A stretch of 64,000 nt of DNA from Meghimatium bilineatum (GCA_034231615.1 CM067302.1:8149114-8213113), one strand, 5' to 3'; counted from the stretch's first letter, positions 37,401 to 52,800 are shown. Numbers and translations are program-made. The notes: a model not told the origin generated them from the sequence alone.

Positions 37401-40400
37401 AGTATATAATAGCTGTCCGCTGCATGCAATGATGGCAACAATTTCAGACTTGTGCTGTTGCAACTCTGGTGTGTGTGTGGAAAAGACTGAAAAGTTCATA
37501 CCTGGCACAGAATCCTTTGGCATATTTGGGGCACTCATCAGCCAATGCATTTGTTGCTCTATCTGTTTTCATGTGCCTCTGAGATATGATGCTTCTTGGT
37601 GATGCAAGTGCTCTTGCTGGTGATGCTGTACCACACTGGGCGATTAAGAGCGGCCAACTCCCAGGTTGCGTCGTCAACATTGAGAGTCCTTGAAGCATGT
37701 CTTCTGTCCACCGACCAGTCGTTTTCCCATATGAAGCTTACCATGCATCATCTGTTTTGGGATGCGTTTGTCAAGCATGCACACAGCATGTCAGGCGTAT
37801 CAAAGTTTGACTTTCTTCAGCTTTGTATCAATGTTTGGGATATTGGCTCTAGTGAGGACAGAAGTATCAGGTACTTTATCTTGCCACTCCATCCTGAGAA
37901 GTTTTGAGGATACAGCACGTGTAGAAGTGATTTAACACTTTGGCTTGTCTGCTGTGTACTGTTCAAGTCTTACAAGTCTATAACAAGGAAGTGAGTGCAA
38001 TGGCGTTTAATTTTCTGGCAGGCTATTCCATCTATTACCATACATTCTCGTGCAGTCTGCCATATGCAAGTCACCTTAGAGATTCTGTTGACTTCGACAT
38101 CAATGCCATTGACTGTGGAGAGAAAACGTATCTCTAAACCTATGTCACACAGACTTATTGCGTAACATTCTCTAATGCCACTTCCATCACTGAAGAGGCA
38201 TTCACGTGTGTCCTGAATGCCATATACACACTACCCGTTGCAAAAGTTGAACCATGACTAACATATGGGTGATGGGTATGAACCAAGAGAGTGATTCTGT
38301 CAACATCAGCACATTATAAATCATCAATTTGGGACTGCTAACCGCTTCAACAATCATCCTTGTCATCGTTCAGGTAAATGTCATATCATGCTCCTCTGAC
38401 TGGATTTAGTATGCACTTGAGCCCACAAGTGACAACGTCATCAATTTGGTCATTTGTCTTAATGCACATCATTCCTACGTGTTGTGTTATGCCTATTTGC
38501 CTTCAATTTTATTCCATCTCTGTCATTTGTTTTTACATTAGAAGCTATCACTTTTCCTCTTCCTGACTTCAAGCATTTTCTCACTTAGCTGTGATGTGAT
38601 CATAGTGCTGTCCTTTACCTGCAGTGTTGATTTGTTGTGCTTTTCTGCATTTCCAATGAGTAGCACAAATTCATTACTATCTATCTATATCTATCAATCA
38701 AATGTTTTTTATCTGTTTTTGCTGTAAGGTATCAACAAGATTAAGATCAGTTTTTGGACAATTGTATATTAGGATGCGTGATGTGCAGTAATAATGTGAC
38801 ACCTCAGAATATTGGCACTCAATTGTCACCTTCTTGGTCTTCCTCTGCCTCTTGCCGTTTCCATTCTCATATTGTATGCTCTTGCTGCAGGCAAGTATGG
38901 GTTCATTCTCATTAAGGAGATATTTTTCAATATATTTGACCACAGATGTTACAACAAAACTTTATTATACTGTTCTAATTTTTACCCCCCAAAAAACACT
39001 ATACTGACTGGAATCTCAAATCTATACATGCATACTGAATGACTCAATGAATATGATCCAGAAAGCCAAATCTGGTGAGGTGCATTGGTGATGGCTAAGA
39101 ATTGGGTCTCGCTACACAAAATACATTTCATCGTTTCCAGAGACGCAGGTATGGAGGGAAACAAGCGAGACATTTGGTTTTGCTTCTATAACAGGTGGTC
39201 AACCTATGGACAGAGAAGACTCAATTCTCTATAAGCTAGTACCCTGAGGAGTTTTGAGGACACTGAACACGAGTCATCATCAAGAATGAGTAAATTGGGA
39301 GTGAAGACTGGCAAAGCACAGAGACCAACATTTAATTTTTTTAAAGTGCTTACCCAACCCCGAGATTTATTGAAGTGGAGTTCTGAGCACCTATGCACAT
39401 TGTTCAAAGACAATAATCAACACATTTACATCTAAACTTCCACCCAACTATAGTCTGCAGATGTAACATGTTTACCAAGCAAGTTCAATCACACAGTATC
39501 AAAACAAACCAGTAACAAGAACACAATATTATTTACTGACATCATATGATCCATGAGAGAAATTCAGCCTGGCAATGTTCATCCCTTCCAGAATCATCTT
39601 CTGCAGCATCTTTACTTCCTTGCAGGATGGGCCTGGACATGAAGTCATCACATGATTAAACAATCAATAATCATTTGATATTCAAACACATTATTTACAG
39701 TATAAAGATAAAATCAATCATTAATGCATTTACCACTAATAATAAAAAAATTTTAAAAACACAATCTCACAATTATCTTTCGTTAAACAGTTACTAGCAA
39801 TTCATGAAGGAATAACATTATAATTTGTGCTGTGTTTATAAATATGTAACAGAAAAATCACAGAAAATAATGGTACAATCATATTAAGTACACATTTTTT
39901 TTCTCCCAACATGAAATGATAATGCATGCCAGAATTTGACAAATTTTACAGGACGGCATTATTTTGTTCCTTGTTTAAAAAATACTTCAGTAATTCTGTC
40001 TTCTAAAATGTCCTGACTTTCTCCCAAAAAGAACATTTTAAAACAATATGGAATTGATAGATTAAGAAAAAACTACTGAGGGATTACACATACTGACCAA
40101 TGGTGCAGATGATGCCAGTCATCCGGACACGACTAGGCTCAGAGTCAATGTTGAGAGCACACATGTGCTCCAGGAGGGAGTTTGCATTGGCGGCATGGAG
40201 CTGCTGTGTCTGCACATAATAGTCTCCCTTGGCCTCCAGATCCTTCAAATCAAACTGTGAAAGACAGTATCAGTGCTGATAAAACTAACTGCATTCTTAG
40301 CTGTAGACTAAATTAAGAGATACGTAACTCATTTGTAGTGGTTGTTTCATCATATGAAACTGAAATCATTTCCATGAATATTGCAGAAAGTGATAAATAG

Positions 40401-43400
40401 ATATCTATTGACGGCAGTACATGAAAGAACTGGGATGTTGACTGACATATGAAATTGTGTTGACTATGGACTATAAAATTTCTATAAATAAATTACAAAT
40501 TTAACTCTTAGTGGTAATTTTTAAACTCTTATATAACAAAATAATGTGCAATATGGAATAATTGACCACAGAGAAAAATACGACTAATTTAGCATATAAA
40601 ATGTGTTTTCTTGCTGCAGATGACATAACTGCTAAATAGAGACTACACTACAAACTCCCCCCCCCCCCCCAAAAAAAATCATTCTACAATTTATATTTAT
40701 GGTTAAATTGCAGCTGATTTGGTGTCTGTCTGCCTATTGATCTGTCATGGGAAATTTTCAGGGTGTGGTGTGAACTGCACTTGGTGAGATTATGCGATAC
40801 TGCACTGCACCACCGATGTCATGTTCTCACCACTACTTACCACTAGATTATGAACATTCACCATCCCTGTGACTTGGAGGTCAAATTGCTAGAAAGTCAT
40901 GACAATCGCTAGATACAGTATAAACAAGAATAAATAATCCGGTATAACTGGGGATTTTGAAGTGTTGTCGAGGGAAATTTGTTTTAAAAGGATGTGCTAT
41001 AAAGGAATTTCACTATACTCCGTTGAGAGGGGTTCCCCATCATCATCATACTCATTCTAGCAACTTCTGTAAACTTTCATTTTGACGTATGTTTAACTGA
41101 ATATATTTTAGACCTTCTAGCTTGTCTCCATGACCCAGCTATCTAAATCCTTTTTTCCAATGACATTTGAATGAAATTTCTTCTTCTTCAGCGTTCATTC
41201 TCAAACTCCCGCTGGATCTCTCTTGTAGCAGGACAATGGTCCTACTAGATTTCCAGCAGGATGCAGTCCCGAGATTGGAAGAGCTTTGTGTCGCCGTTTT
41301 ATTTGCGCTAATGGCCCGACACATCCGTCTTCGGTTTAAATAATGTTTGAGAATTGTTAATAATAGCACAAACAGTTAAGAATCAAATTTCATAATTCCG
41401 CCAAAGATGAATGTGTCTGGCCACTGGCACAAACAAAATGGTGACAACGCATTTCCATTCTCTGAACTACATCCTGCTGGAAGTCTAGTAGGACCATGGT
41501 CTTGCTGTAAGGGAGATCCAGCGGGAGTTTGAGAATGAACGAAGAAGAAACTTCACTATGAAATGTTTTAACAGCACATTGCTCATTATTGCCAGTTACT
41601 TCTTGGATAATATAAGTTAATAAGCAAGCTCTAACAATGACAGCTGACTCAGGAAGTATGAACTTTGTTTAGCCGTGTTCCACTGTCTAGTGATATTGAC
41701 AGCGGTAAAGTGTTAGCACTTGCAAGAATGTAGATGGGACCCAGAATAAGAAAAGCTATACATTTAATAGCATGCTATATGATGCATAAAGCTATCTTGA
41801 TACTATCTGCACTGACATAGTCCATACACCGTCAAATTTCATTATAACAATTCGATCCAGGCTGATTATTTATGTAATAATAGAATTATATATATATATA
41901 TATAAAACAAGCATTAAAGAATGAATATAATGGAATTGTGAAAATGTTAAATAGGGAAATGTGTTATGAGAAGGATGTGCTATAAAAGGGTTCCACTTGA
42001 TCTGAATTGATATAATTTATGTAATAACAGAAATTGTCCATATACAATACAAATAGTAAACAACAAATATAATTGAGGATTGTGAAAAGTGTTATATAGG
42101 GAAATTTGTTATAAAAGGAATCGATATAGAGATTCAATGGTATACTGTATATTGTTTGTTTTGATTCTTTTGGAATTACAAGCAATAAAGCCTTTGCATC
42201 CTTTTTTTGCAATGGGGTGGTTTCCTTCCTACCCAGAAAGTTTCAACTTTCAACAGTGTGCAATACTCTGATAAGACGTGTCCTACCCAGAGAGGTTATT
42301 TACATATATGTATGTGTGTATATATATGGATATACTTTGTCAGCACACCTAATTCAGGACACATCTATTTGGCAGGCAGTAGTGATTTTGTAAGTGACAA
42401 TTAGGTAGCCATTGTTTTCTGAATCTTCCAGATGTTCAACAGTCTGAAACTAGAATTGAACCCAATTTATTGTATTACTGAGCAACATTGTTGTTCCTCC
42501 ATCACAAGTAATGATGACCATTTGTTACAATTCACTTTTGAATGAGTTTGTAAATTGCTAGTAAGCTCTTTTCTGGCTGAAAATATCTTTCGACAATATG
42601 GGCACAGCATACCACTGCAGATGGTTTTTTTTAGGACTGTCTGTATCTTTCTAGCTAATCGCCGTTGTTGAGCTGCTGTATTTCTCCTCCTTTCATAAGA
42701 TGCTGCACTTTTTTTGACTGTAGAGTGCCATGTAGCTCTACTTTGTGCAAGTTCTTATCCTGTCCCTGTAACATATTCACCAATTGTTGTCATTTTCACA
42801 ATAAATTGGCAGCCATTTCTTGATCTGTCCAAACAAGCTTCCTTTGTTGCACTTTGTAAAACTAAAGGCTCTCTTCCACTGGAAGCGGTTACAACACATG
42901 ATTGCATCCATAAATGTATGAGTGATCCAAATACAAAGGGTGCAAATTATTTCCAGCGTAAGAAATAGATCAATCAAGGCCACCGTTCCAAAGCATCCCC
43001 TTTGCATTTGAATCAGTTGAATGTGCCTTTCATGTTGTCACAAGTTCTTCAAGTGCACGGGAGCCCTAAACCAAATATAAAATAGTTAATGAAGCAGTGA
43101 AAAGCAAATGAAATTGGAAATGCTAGATGGTTGAGTTACATTTAATTCAAGCCAGTGAGAGATATGAATTGAAAAACATGAAGAAATGTGTTATTCTATT
43201 GCATTATTACAGATTTTCCAGCTGGAAATAGGAACATATTAATCAGAAGATTGGCAACATTTAGAAAAATAGTGACTAAGTGTTCAGAAAGCCATAGCAA
43301 ACTACTGAATGTAAATATTGGCCAAAAAATGCTACAACCAAAAAAAAAAGTTTTACATTGATGGTTTTGGTTTCTCTTCACAAACGCATACATCTTTCAC

Positions 43401-46400
43401 ATTTTACAAATGTTTGGTTGATGGCTATCTCCTGAACAGGATATGCTAACAAAAGTTGAATAACATTATATGGAACACAAAAACAGCTCCCAAACACATG
43501 CATATATCACACAATGTCATGAGCCCATGGACCGCTGGATCAGCAACCAACAATAACGTCTATCTCCTGCAATGGGATATGCTAACAATTTAGTGAGATG
43601 ACATTTCTTGATAGAGAATGAAGTTCCAGCTAAAATTAAAAGCTCTAAAGGTGTCGGATTGACTTCAATGTACTCAGGTTACCCCGTATGCACTGCATCT
43701 AACTCAAATACAGTGAAACTGATGGTCAAGAGTTCCACTCATAACTCATAACTCTGTAGCTTTAAATGACAATTCCGAAGTATCTCTTTGGGGAAAATCC
43801 ACTAAAAAATATGCCATGGGTGGAATTGTCTGCACATGCACTAGCTAACAAATATATTGAACACAGACAAATATTTAACATAAAAATAATGTAAGATAAA
43901 CGTCAAGATAATAATGCCCAGATGTAACAGAAGGGTGTTACCAATAAGTCATTACAAATAAATACATGCAAAATTAAACTTTTTGACATAATTTACAATT
44001 TTTAAGTTTGACCATCAAACTTATTGGAAACAAACGACTGTGATGAGAGTTAACACTATAGGTAGATTTCAAAAGATAGAAATGAGTGTCAGGCAAGGTT
44101 GTGTGACCTGGACCTTTTCTGCCTGTATACAGAATACATTATGCGAAATATAAAATTCGGCATGGCACTTGATTGATTGATTGATCAATCTTAAGCTCAA
44201 CAGTATTGGAATTCAGGCACTAATCTTGTTTCCAATGGTTTTAGTATTTTGTGTTGTACTATGCGTTTGAATACAAAAGCCACAGACATCTAGCGGTATA
44301 ATTTCTGTGCCTGCATATTTTTGTGGGTGTTGAATTTGTTATAATTCAGTATGACATTTATGTAAGCGTACTTAGGGACTTCCCTCCCTCCAACTTTTGG
44401 GATGAGAGAAACAATTTCACAAAAACAGCTTATACATGGTAATGCAAATTGTAAGATGATCATCACTTAATATTATTATTCTTCTATCCAAAGTCTTCAC
44501 TCTCAGACACTTAATAAAATCTGTAAGATCTGCTTGTTTTCAGCAATTGCGGTAGACTTCCATATAAAATGAATTGAATAAATAATGGACTATAGCAAAA
44601 GAAGTTCTTGCCCAACTAACTATGGTTCCACACACTCAAATAATATACGCTGCACATATACGGACATGTGTGCTTGCATTTTCTATAGTTTGGTGGTGGT
44701 TGGAGGGGGGGGGGGGGGGAGATAGTGTGTGTGTTTGTTTTGTCCCAAAAATTAAATATATTTCTTTCTCTTTATTGTGCTCACTACTTGCTGCCTAAAC
44801 CATCAGACAACTCTTATGGGTTAACTCCACCACTGTCTGGAGATGTTCTTCGCATCTATATCGTTGCTTGCAGGGCTGCTCCATTGGGCCCTTAAGTCTC
44901 AATTGTTCATAGGTCTGTTCATCTGTTCCGAAAGTGCAGTAGTGTGGCACATGCAATCTGTGCATGTTTGTTCAGTCTATTGTGTCCTGTCCTCGGGCAA
45001 AGTGTGATGACCTACTGTTGTTAATTTAGGTAGTGGTATGTGTTTTTGTTCAGATGGGTGATGGAACAGCAAGCAGAGCATATATGGGAATGCCCACAGT
45101 GATGTGATGCTTGTTCCTAATCAAGTCTTTGTTCAGTTTGGATGGTTTCTATAGCTCTCTTCTTTTATTGGTGAGACTGTTTTCCTGCATATTTTTTCCT
45201 CCATCTTTGGCCAACTCATCATCCCTCTGATGGCAATTTGTTACTTCAACTTTATGAAATTCCGTTAAAGGTATGTCCTTGGTGGTGGCAGATAAGCATC
45301 CGGCGGCATTAAAGGTCTTTAGACAGTTTGGGCACGGGATGACCACTTGTGATGGTGTTTGATCTGCCCGTAACTTTCTAGCTACTGGGTAGTCTCTGAG
45401 GTTCGTGTTTTATTAGAATACCACAGCATTGGAAGTACTGTTGATCTGTAAACATTCCGTTTAGCCTGTAGGCTATCATTTCTGTCTGTATGAAGCCTGA
45501 CAAAAGTGCAGCTTGCCTTGTAGATCCTGGTCAATGAATAAGTCCTCTATATTGCATATCTGAGAAAGGTACTGCTTCCTGTTGATTGACCAGACAAGAC
45601 TGAAGTCAGAGGATATCTTCAATACTGAATAGGCATTAATTTCAGCATCTTTTGTTTTTTAATCTGTAATTTTTCTTTGCCGTGTGACAATTGATAAATT
45701 GCAGTATTTTACAGTACCAGACACATGTCAACACTGACTGTTTTAAAAAATTAATCTGGCAGACTTAAGCAAAGCAAAAGACGGCAGGAAAATAAAAATG
45801 AGCTGAGGGGAAAAAAGAACAGTAAATAATGTAGCACTTACACAAAATGTGTACTGAAACTTTGTTCTGATCATCTTCAAACAGAATTCTTGCCATTGTT
45901 CCATAAATGATTTGAATATTGATGTCACTATATTATTTTACATAACTACTAGTACATAAATATCTATATAAAAGTAGTATTGAGAAAACTCTTATTGTAG
46001 AAAATGTTAATATATGTTCTCACCTTTAGATCTAAAATGGGAAAAATATAATAGAAGGAAATTATGAAAGGAAGGGAAGGAAAAACAACTGAAAAACAAG
46101 AGACAAAATTAATTGTTTAAAAGTGCTGATAGTTAAAGGATTTTGAGTTTGTTGAAAGCACTACCCAATGCCAAATAATGGTGAAAAAATGATGCAGATA
46201 ATTAATAGGAGTACATGAAGCATGAAATAATAACAACAAGCAGAGTGCACGTTACATGTGACTTAATAGAGCAATATATGGGAGCATTGAATTATAGAAA
46301 GCATCTTACCGGCTCACTATGTGAAGTTACCGGTATTTCACTCTGACGACACAAAATTGACATGCAGTGGGTTAGAAATAGAACATATTGATACAAATAA

Positions 46401-46736
46401 ATATATATATATATATATATAAAACACGTAAAATTATCAAGGCGTGTGTGTTTGAAGGCGTGCAAAATTAGAGTCGCAGGAAAAAAATAAGCCACCAAAT
46501 AAAATACTATTGATAGTTGTTACATCGCCGACTCCAGCACAACTTGCCACTAAAACACAGCATTAGAAGTTATATATACATTATTAAAATCTAGATCTGC
46601 AAGTAAAATATTACATGTGTACAGAAAGACAGGCATCTTCTGGAATGCTGCTTAATATATCAATATATATAAACTGTACTGAACTGCAGCTAAACTAAAG
46701 TATAAAGGACATGAAAACAGACTGCTGGATCAGCAA

Positions 46737-46817
<81 letters not shown>

Positions 46818-49800
46818 TAGAAAAAGAACATATACAAGCACTTATATAAGTGAGCACACACACAATATAACATACTACAATCAAACATATTCTAAAGACC
46901 TTTAAAAACACACATAAATCACATACTGCAATCTCATGGCGTATGTCACTAAGATTAGCTAGTGCTCATATAACAACTGTGAAGTCAAAAGTTGAAGTGA
47001 TGCAATACACAAGTACACAGTATATATCTAAAGTACAGTTTCTTTTCCTAATGCCATTACATGGGTAATATAGTGAACAGTGTTAGGCTGGTATTTTTCA
47101 GTGACCAACGGCATGTCAAGGGATGAACGTGACCAGCATGAAATTTGTTATTAAAAACTTAAATGCTTAATTCTAAACAGCAATTCTGGCCAAGAATTGA
47201 TGGAATTTAGAATGACATTTTACATGGGTAGACATTCTACTGGGTTGGGTTTTAATGTGTTAGAAGTCAAAAGAAAATGGTTGGTAGTTAAATAAGGTGT
47301 TGCCAGGTAGTTTTCGCAATACCTGCAGATAGATGACCAAAAATTAATCCAGAAAGTCTACACGAGTTATTGTTTTCCTAATTAAGACTATTTGGATTAA
47401 TTTTTGGTAATTTAATATATATATATAAAAATATGGGCCCCTATACACAGCTTACAAATATACATAGACAATGTTCTGTTGCTAAATTCAACGCAATTAT
47501 ATTTAATAAAATTCACATTGTTCTGTAAAATAAAAAGTGACATTATTTAATCAGACTAGCATTTGTTATATTAATGACAAAGTATTTATGCTAAAAATAA
47601 TTATCAATGCAGTTAATGTGCATTAATTTTAAAATTCATCTAGAAAATTGTCTTCAATCTCCAGTCTTCTAAATTTTAAATGTTGATGCAATATATTTGC
47701 TGAAGGCTATAGAATATTGCATGTATCTGTGCGTACAAACAGTGATCTAACAATTAAAAAAGCTGTCAAAATCTTGCTTCATTGTTCTTAAATTCATCTG
47801 CAAAAACATTCGACTGCCGTGTTTCTGAATGGCAGTGAAAGAAAAGATCGCTACAAAATGTCATAATTCATTGATTTCCTGTGTGCATATGTTGTTAGGG
47901 CTGAAAGGTGAGCAAGGAATAGAGACCTTGTTTAACTTCCATGCATGTCCTCAGAATGAAGTTTTAAGGTGGAATTGATTTCCCGTCCCATGTGTAGTTA
48001 AGTCAGACAGAAGCCGTGATGAGGTTTGATGTGACAGGCAGAAAATTGCAGCAATGCTGTAAACTACCGGTATATTAATGAATTTAATTCTCCAGAATAC
48101 ATCCAGCTAATTTGCAAGTTTGAAACAAACGCGAAAGAATCAGCTATGTAGGCCTACAACACCCCCCCCCCATTGATACTAGTTCACTGAACATTTAATA
48201 ACAGACGTGTACAATGTAAAAATCCTCCCTCCGGCAATAGACTCCCTAACAAACAAAAAAACAATACAGTAGCGAAGTTCGAACTCTTTTGAATCCCCTA
48301 AAAAGAATCATCTGTAGTAATCAACTTTAGTGTCATCACTAAATCTAAAGTGTAGAGCTCACAGTTCAGTATTGATTTAGTAATCTTTTTTTGTATATCT
48401 ATTATATTTCGTTTTCAGAGCTGTTTCTCAATCTCTGCAATCTTGAGGGCTACCATGATTCAGTTCTAAAAAAAAACTTCAGAAAGGACAAAGTCAATCA
48501 GGCTATTATTGAGCATGTCAGCACTGTTCGCCAAACAGAATCTATATGACTGCAATCATCTAGATAGAAGGTCTGAAGTAAGTCTGTATCACATGGAGTT
48601 AAGCGAGCATGAGTCGAACATGTTTGTCATGGTTAAATCTACCAATTAATGTGTTTTGCTGCAATAGAAGCATGGGAGCATTTCATTTTTGGACTTGAAC
48701 TTTAAGCTTTCACATGAATTCCTATATTCATCTCTTCTCAAAATTGAGTTCTCAAATGTTCCCAGTTATAAGAAGCAATAACAAAAGAATTCAATGAAAT
48801 ATATATAGTATTACAAATAAGAAACGGGGAAGTAAAGAAAATACAGATTATACACGCAGGGAAAAAAACTATTCCTCACCCAAATCATACTTTTGAGTTA
48901 CCGGTAGTTTGCGCTGGATCTCGCCAGTCTGATACTTGGGCCCACAAGGGGAGCAAAGAATAGCAACACTGTTTATGGGACATGTCCCATATATGTTATC
49001 CAATCAGCCATCTAGAAGTGCACATGCTCAATGTCCCAGTCAGTTGCTGATTACGTGTTCTGATTTTTCTGAACTCCCATTTCTACCATTCTCTGAATAT
49101 GAACATTCAAGGTGACGATGATGTATGTGGAAACATGTCAAAGAAGTGGGTTTTGTTGAAACTTGGATGGGATATGATAACAGATATAACAAATCAAATT
49201 CACTCCTCGCTGCATTCTGTTCTGACCCATCTGTGTATACTGTGACCCATATGTCTTGTGGATATTCATCCAGGAAACTGGGGGGTGGGTAACTGTCCTT
49301 TGCTGCACACTGTTCTGTTCGTCCTCGCTTAGTATTCCTCTCACATAGGTCTGAATGTATATTGGTATTCCATGCCTTTCACTCCAAGGGGTTTGTTCTG
49401 GTACAGACCTTAAGAGTCTGTCAACTTCAGGCCGGTTTGTAAGTTGTCTACAGAGTCGTTTAGCTTGGTGGATAAAGCTGCTTCTTTTCTGTATCCCATT
49501 GCCAGATTTTGGAATCTTTCCTTCATTGGATGACTTGGCACACACTGAAACTTTTCTGCCTGAATTAGTACATTTGTGTCTCTGCGTTCGCCAAGTGTTT
49601 GCATTCTTCCCATTTTCTGCATCTCTGCTATGTGTGTTGATTTCATTGCTCCTAACTGGGTGCAAAGGGAACGCATTGCTCTAGGCGAACCCAGGGTTAG
49701 CAGATAACCAAGATCCCAAATGTACCTCCACGCGGTGCACCCTGGAAACAGAAATACAGCAGCTCAAGCTGATTCTGGCCAAATCATTTGGGGATCGTGT

Positions 49801-52800
49801 CAGAGAATGTGGAGGTAGCAGATGGAAAGAGATTTGAAGCTAGTCAGTCCAGTCCGAACATTGGAGGGGCGGCCAATGTAAATTGCACGTAAAGGTAGAT
49901 GCATGGCGAGAGACAAATAGATTTCATACAGAGTACAATGAAACGGCAGAACAGCGCTAGAGGGCAGCGCGAACTGCAAATAGAAAGTGAAAAGTCCCTA
50001 GGAAAGGGGAACTACAAGCTCCGTCAGCTCGAATCAAACTTCTAGTTACCTGTGTTCCTTACAGGCAGAGACCCAGACCCATTCATTGGCGTTTGGTAAA
50101 GCAAGAAGACCTAATCCAACTCTAATGTCGAGCCTTCCTAAACCGGAAATATGCTCGCGAAGAGAAAGGGTTCTGTACCCGATGGGGTTAGGCAAGAAAG
50201 GGACAACGATGGTAGTCCTGGCCCAACTCTACTGTCAAGGTTTCATATACCGGAAGTACACTTGCAGAGAGAAAGGGTTCCGTACCCGATGGGTTCAGGT
50301 ACAAAAGGGACAAAGATTTAGCCCTGGCCCAACTCTACTGTCAGGTTTTCCTACACCGGAAATACACTTGAAGAGAGAAAGGGTTCAGTACCTGATGGGC
50401 TCAGGCACAGCACGTCCAATTACACGAGGCAAGTTCATAGACAGTGGAATACCTTGTGTGAGTCAGACGAGAGCAAAAATCGTTTGGGCGAAGAGTCGCC
50501 ACTACGCGTGCCTGGAGACAGATATAGAGGCTGTCACAGGCTAAGGGTAGCCCACCCGAATGTCAAGGTATGCCGAAATCGGATGTGCTAGGCATACAAG
50601 GCGCATAACGGTGGCACAACGTAATCACGCTCCCGGCGGAAATCACACGGATATCCGTGATGGTTACAATGGAGCGAACGCAAAACAAACATTGCTCCTA
50701 ACATTATTCTAAGTGCCTGGTTTTGCACTTTATCTAGATCTTGTAATGTGGTGTTTGATGCAGGACACCACGCAGCTGAACCATATTCCAGGTGTGGTCT
50801 TATGTAAACTTTACATTTCATATATCCTCCATATACACTTACAGCTGACATGCATTGATGTTTTTAACAATGCCAGAATTCCACCCTTTCGTCTGTCCTT
50901 TTGATCTGATCGGTAGCACTGGTAGCCTCTGATTTTGAAGGCTATATCACTGCTGAGGTGTGTGGCCAGTACCTCTATTAATTGGAGTTGGGCCCTTTAG
51001 AGGTACAGGACCCGACATTGTCACTGCCTGAACGCCTGTCACAGGGCAGGCCCCATATTATTTGATATAGGCATGTTCATTGTGTTTTGTACATGGCATC
51101 CTGATGAAGTGTGCGTTTTTCGACTGGTTGCCTCTTGTCTTCAGCACCCTGGTTACTTGGGCAGGACTATGGTCCTGCTCGAGTGGGACTGCCCGACCAG
51201 TCTTAGTTTCCAGCCCCTGATGGCTGAACTAAGCACCATCACCACAAGACGCTGGCCTTGATGGGGCAGAAGCAATATAAATTGGGAGACCACCAGTAAA
51301 GTGTAAAAATATATGAAATAAATAGGGAGACTGTACCAGCACAGTGTAGAAATATGAAATAAATAGGGAGATTGTACCAGCACAGTAAATATATGAAATA
51401 CATATGGAAACTACCAGCAGCTAAAAATATATGCAATAGATAAAGCAGGAAAGAAAATACCCGAGCAAACTACTATATAAATGAAAAATCTATAGATGCT
51501 GTATGCTTGTGGAATCAGAGTCATCAGGGTAGGTAATGCAAGGGTGCATACGCAGTAATAGTCTTTTCATTAGAATAAAATTGTATCGTTTAATACTTTT
51601 AACAGGATTAAAATGACTAAAAAATAAATCGATATAAGATTATGAATGAATGAATGGCACCCAGACCCATGGGGCATATTCAATTGACAACTAAATACTG
51701 TTTGAAGATCTCATACTACAGGGTGATTCACATGGCACTGAACAATTAAATGTGTAATTTATTTCTCATGTGTTGCCGGGGTACCAAAGGACAGTGAAGA
51801 ATAGCAACGCCATTTTACCCTCTGTGCATCTTGTAAGAGGCAACTAAGGAGGATTTAGAGTGGAATTGACTGCCCCACCCGAAATAAGGTCAAAATGGCC
51901 CAGAAACAATTATGAAGTGAATGTGTTAGGCTGAAAGGCAAAGATATAGCAGCAAAGCTATAAACTATGAAACAGCGCATGTCCATTCTCTTGACTACAT
52001 CCTGCTGGAAATCTAGTAGTACCATGGTCCTGCTACAAGGGAGATCCAGCGGGAGATTTGAGAATGAAGAAGATAGTAATCCATTGAAAAATACATCAAA
52101 ATGTGACAATGCTATATCAACATCAGAATGCTTCATCACACATTTGCCACTATGTATCATCACTATGTATACATCTTCAGTAGAACGTGAATCAATCAGG
52201 TTTTATATCCATGATGCTAATTTTATATCTCATAGTGATTATACCTAGGCAGCCATCTTATGCCACAAGAATGACCATTTGTGGCTTTACAGATTGTGGT
52301 AAGCATATAGCCAACATCTATATAAATGTTAGCGTGGCTAGTTTTTAAGGACCAGGGCTTTCCTCAGTTAACACACAACCTCTTTCGATCTACAATTATA
52401 TTCCAAAGAGGGAACGGGATCTGTGAATTACCAAATTTTTCAAGTAATTATTACCCACTCACCAAATACAAATAATTAAGTATTTAACCGTGGGTGGTAA
52501 GGGTTTCACATTTCTCTAATGTGATTTCTGGGGTTAGTAGATAAGATCCTAAAAGTAGCTTTTCACAGTAAATCTTGGAAGCATATATATGGCTCATATG
52601 GTGGTTTCTAAAGATAATGTGTCTATGGATGCTATATTGTGATGAGAATTTATTGCAACACAACAAGCAATATCTCAGGCAGAAAACGGGCATTGGAGAG
52701 ATGGTCAATGCAGATGTCCAGTTATGAATAGATTCCACTACACTACACCAGCGGTAGACATTAAATACCTCTGGAGAAGACAACAATCATTAGAGGGCAG

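Larger units (their letters stand above)
49197..51269 (-). mobile_element. Decayed copy of the intact I/Nimb-like LINE, with nested insertion
   Basis: From 51269 downward come the 5' leader, a damaged N-terminus and endonuclease start ([12 protein letters not shown] near 50930), then a jump near 50825 to the thumb region ([20 protein letters not shown]). That skips about 700 codons. After the nested element (49657-50689) the frame resumes at [20 protein letters not shown] and runs to about YTQMGQN of RNase H, where the copy is truncated near 49197. It is close in sequence to 16976-21030. Confidence 0.9.

Noticed and set aside
50086-50544. 152-residue protein in the nested element
   Set aside because: The frame is carried by three internal DNA repeats whose lengths are not equal multiples of three, and the other copies do not keep it open.
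51100-51140. Possible hammerhead ribozyme core (CTGATGAAG)
   Set aside because: The required GAAA segment and cleavage triplet are not in place; the match falls in the LINE 5' region.
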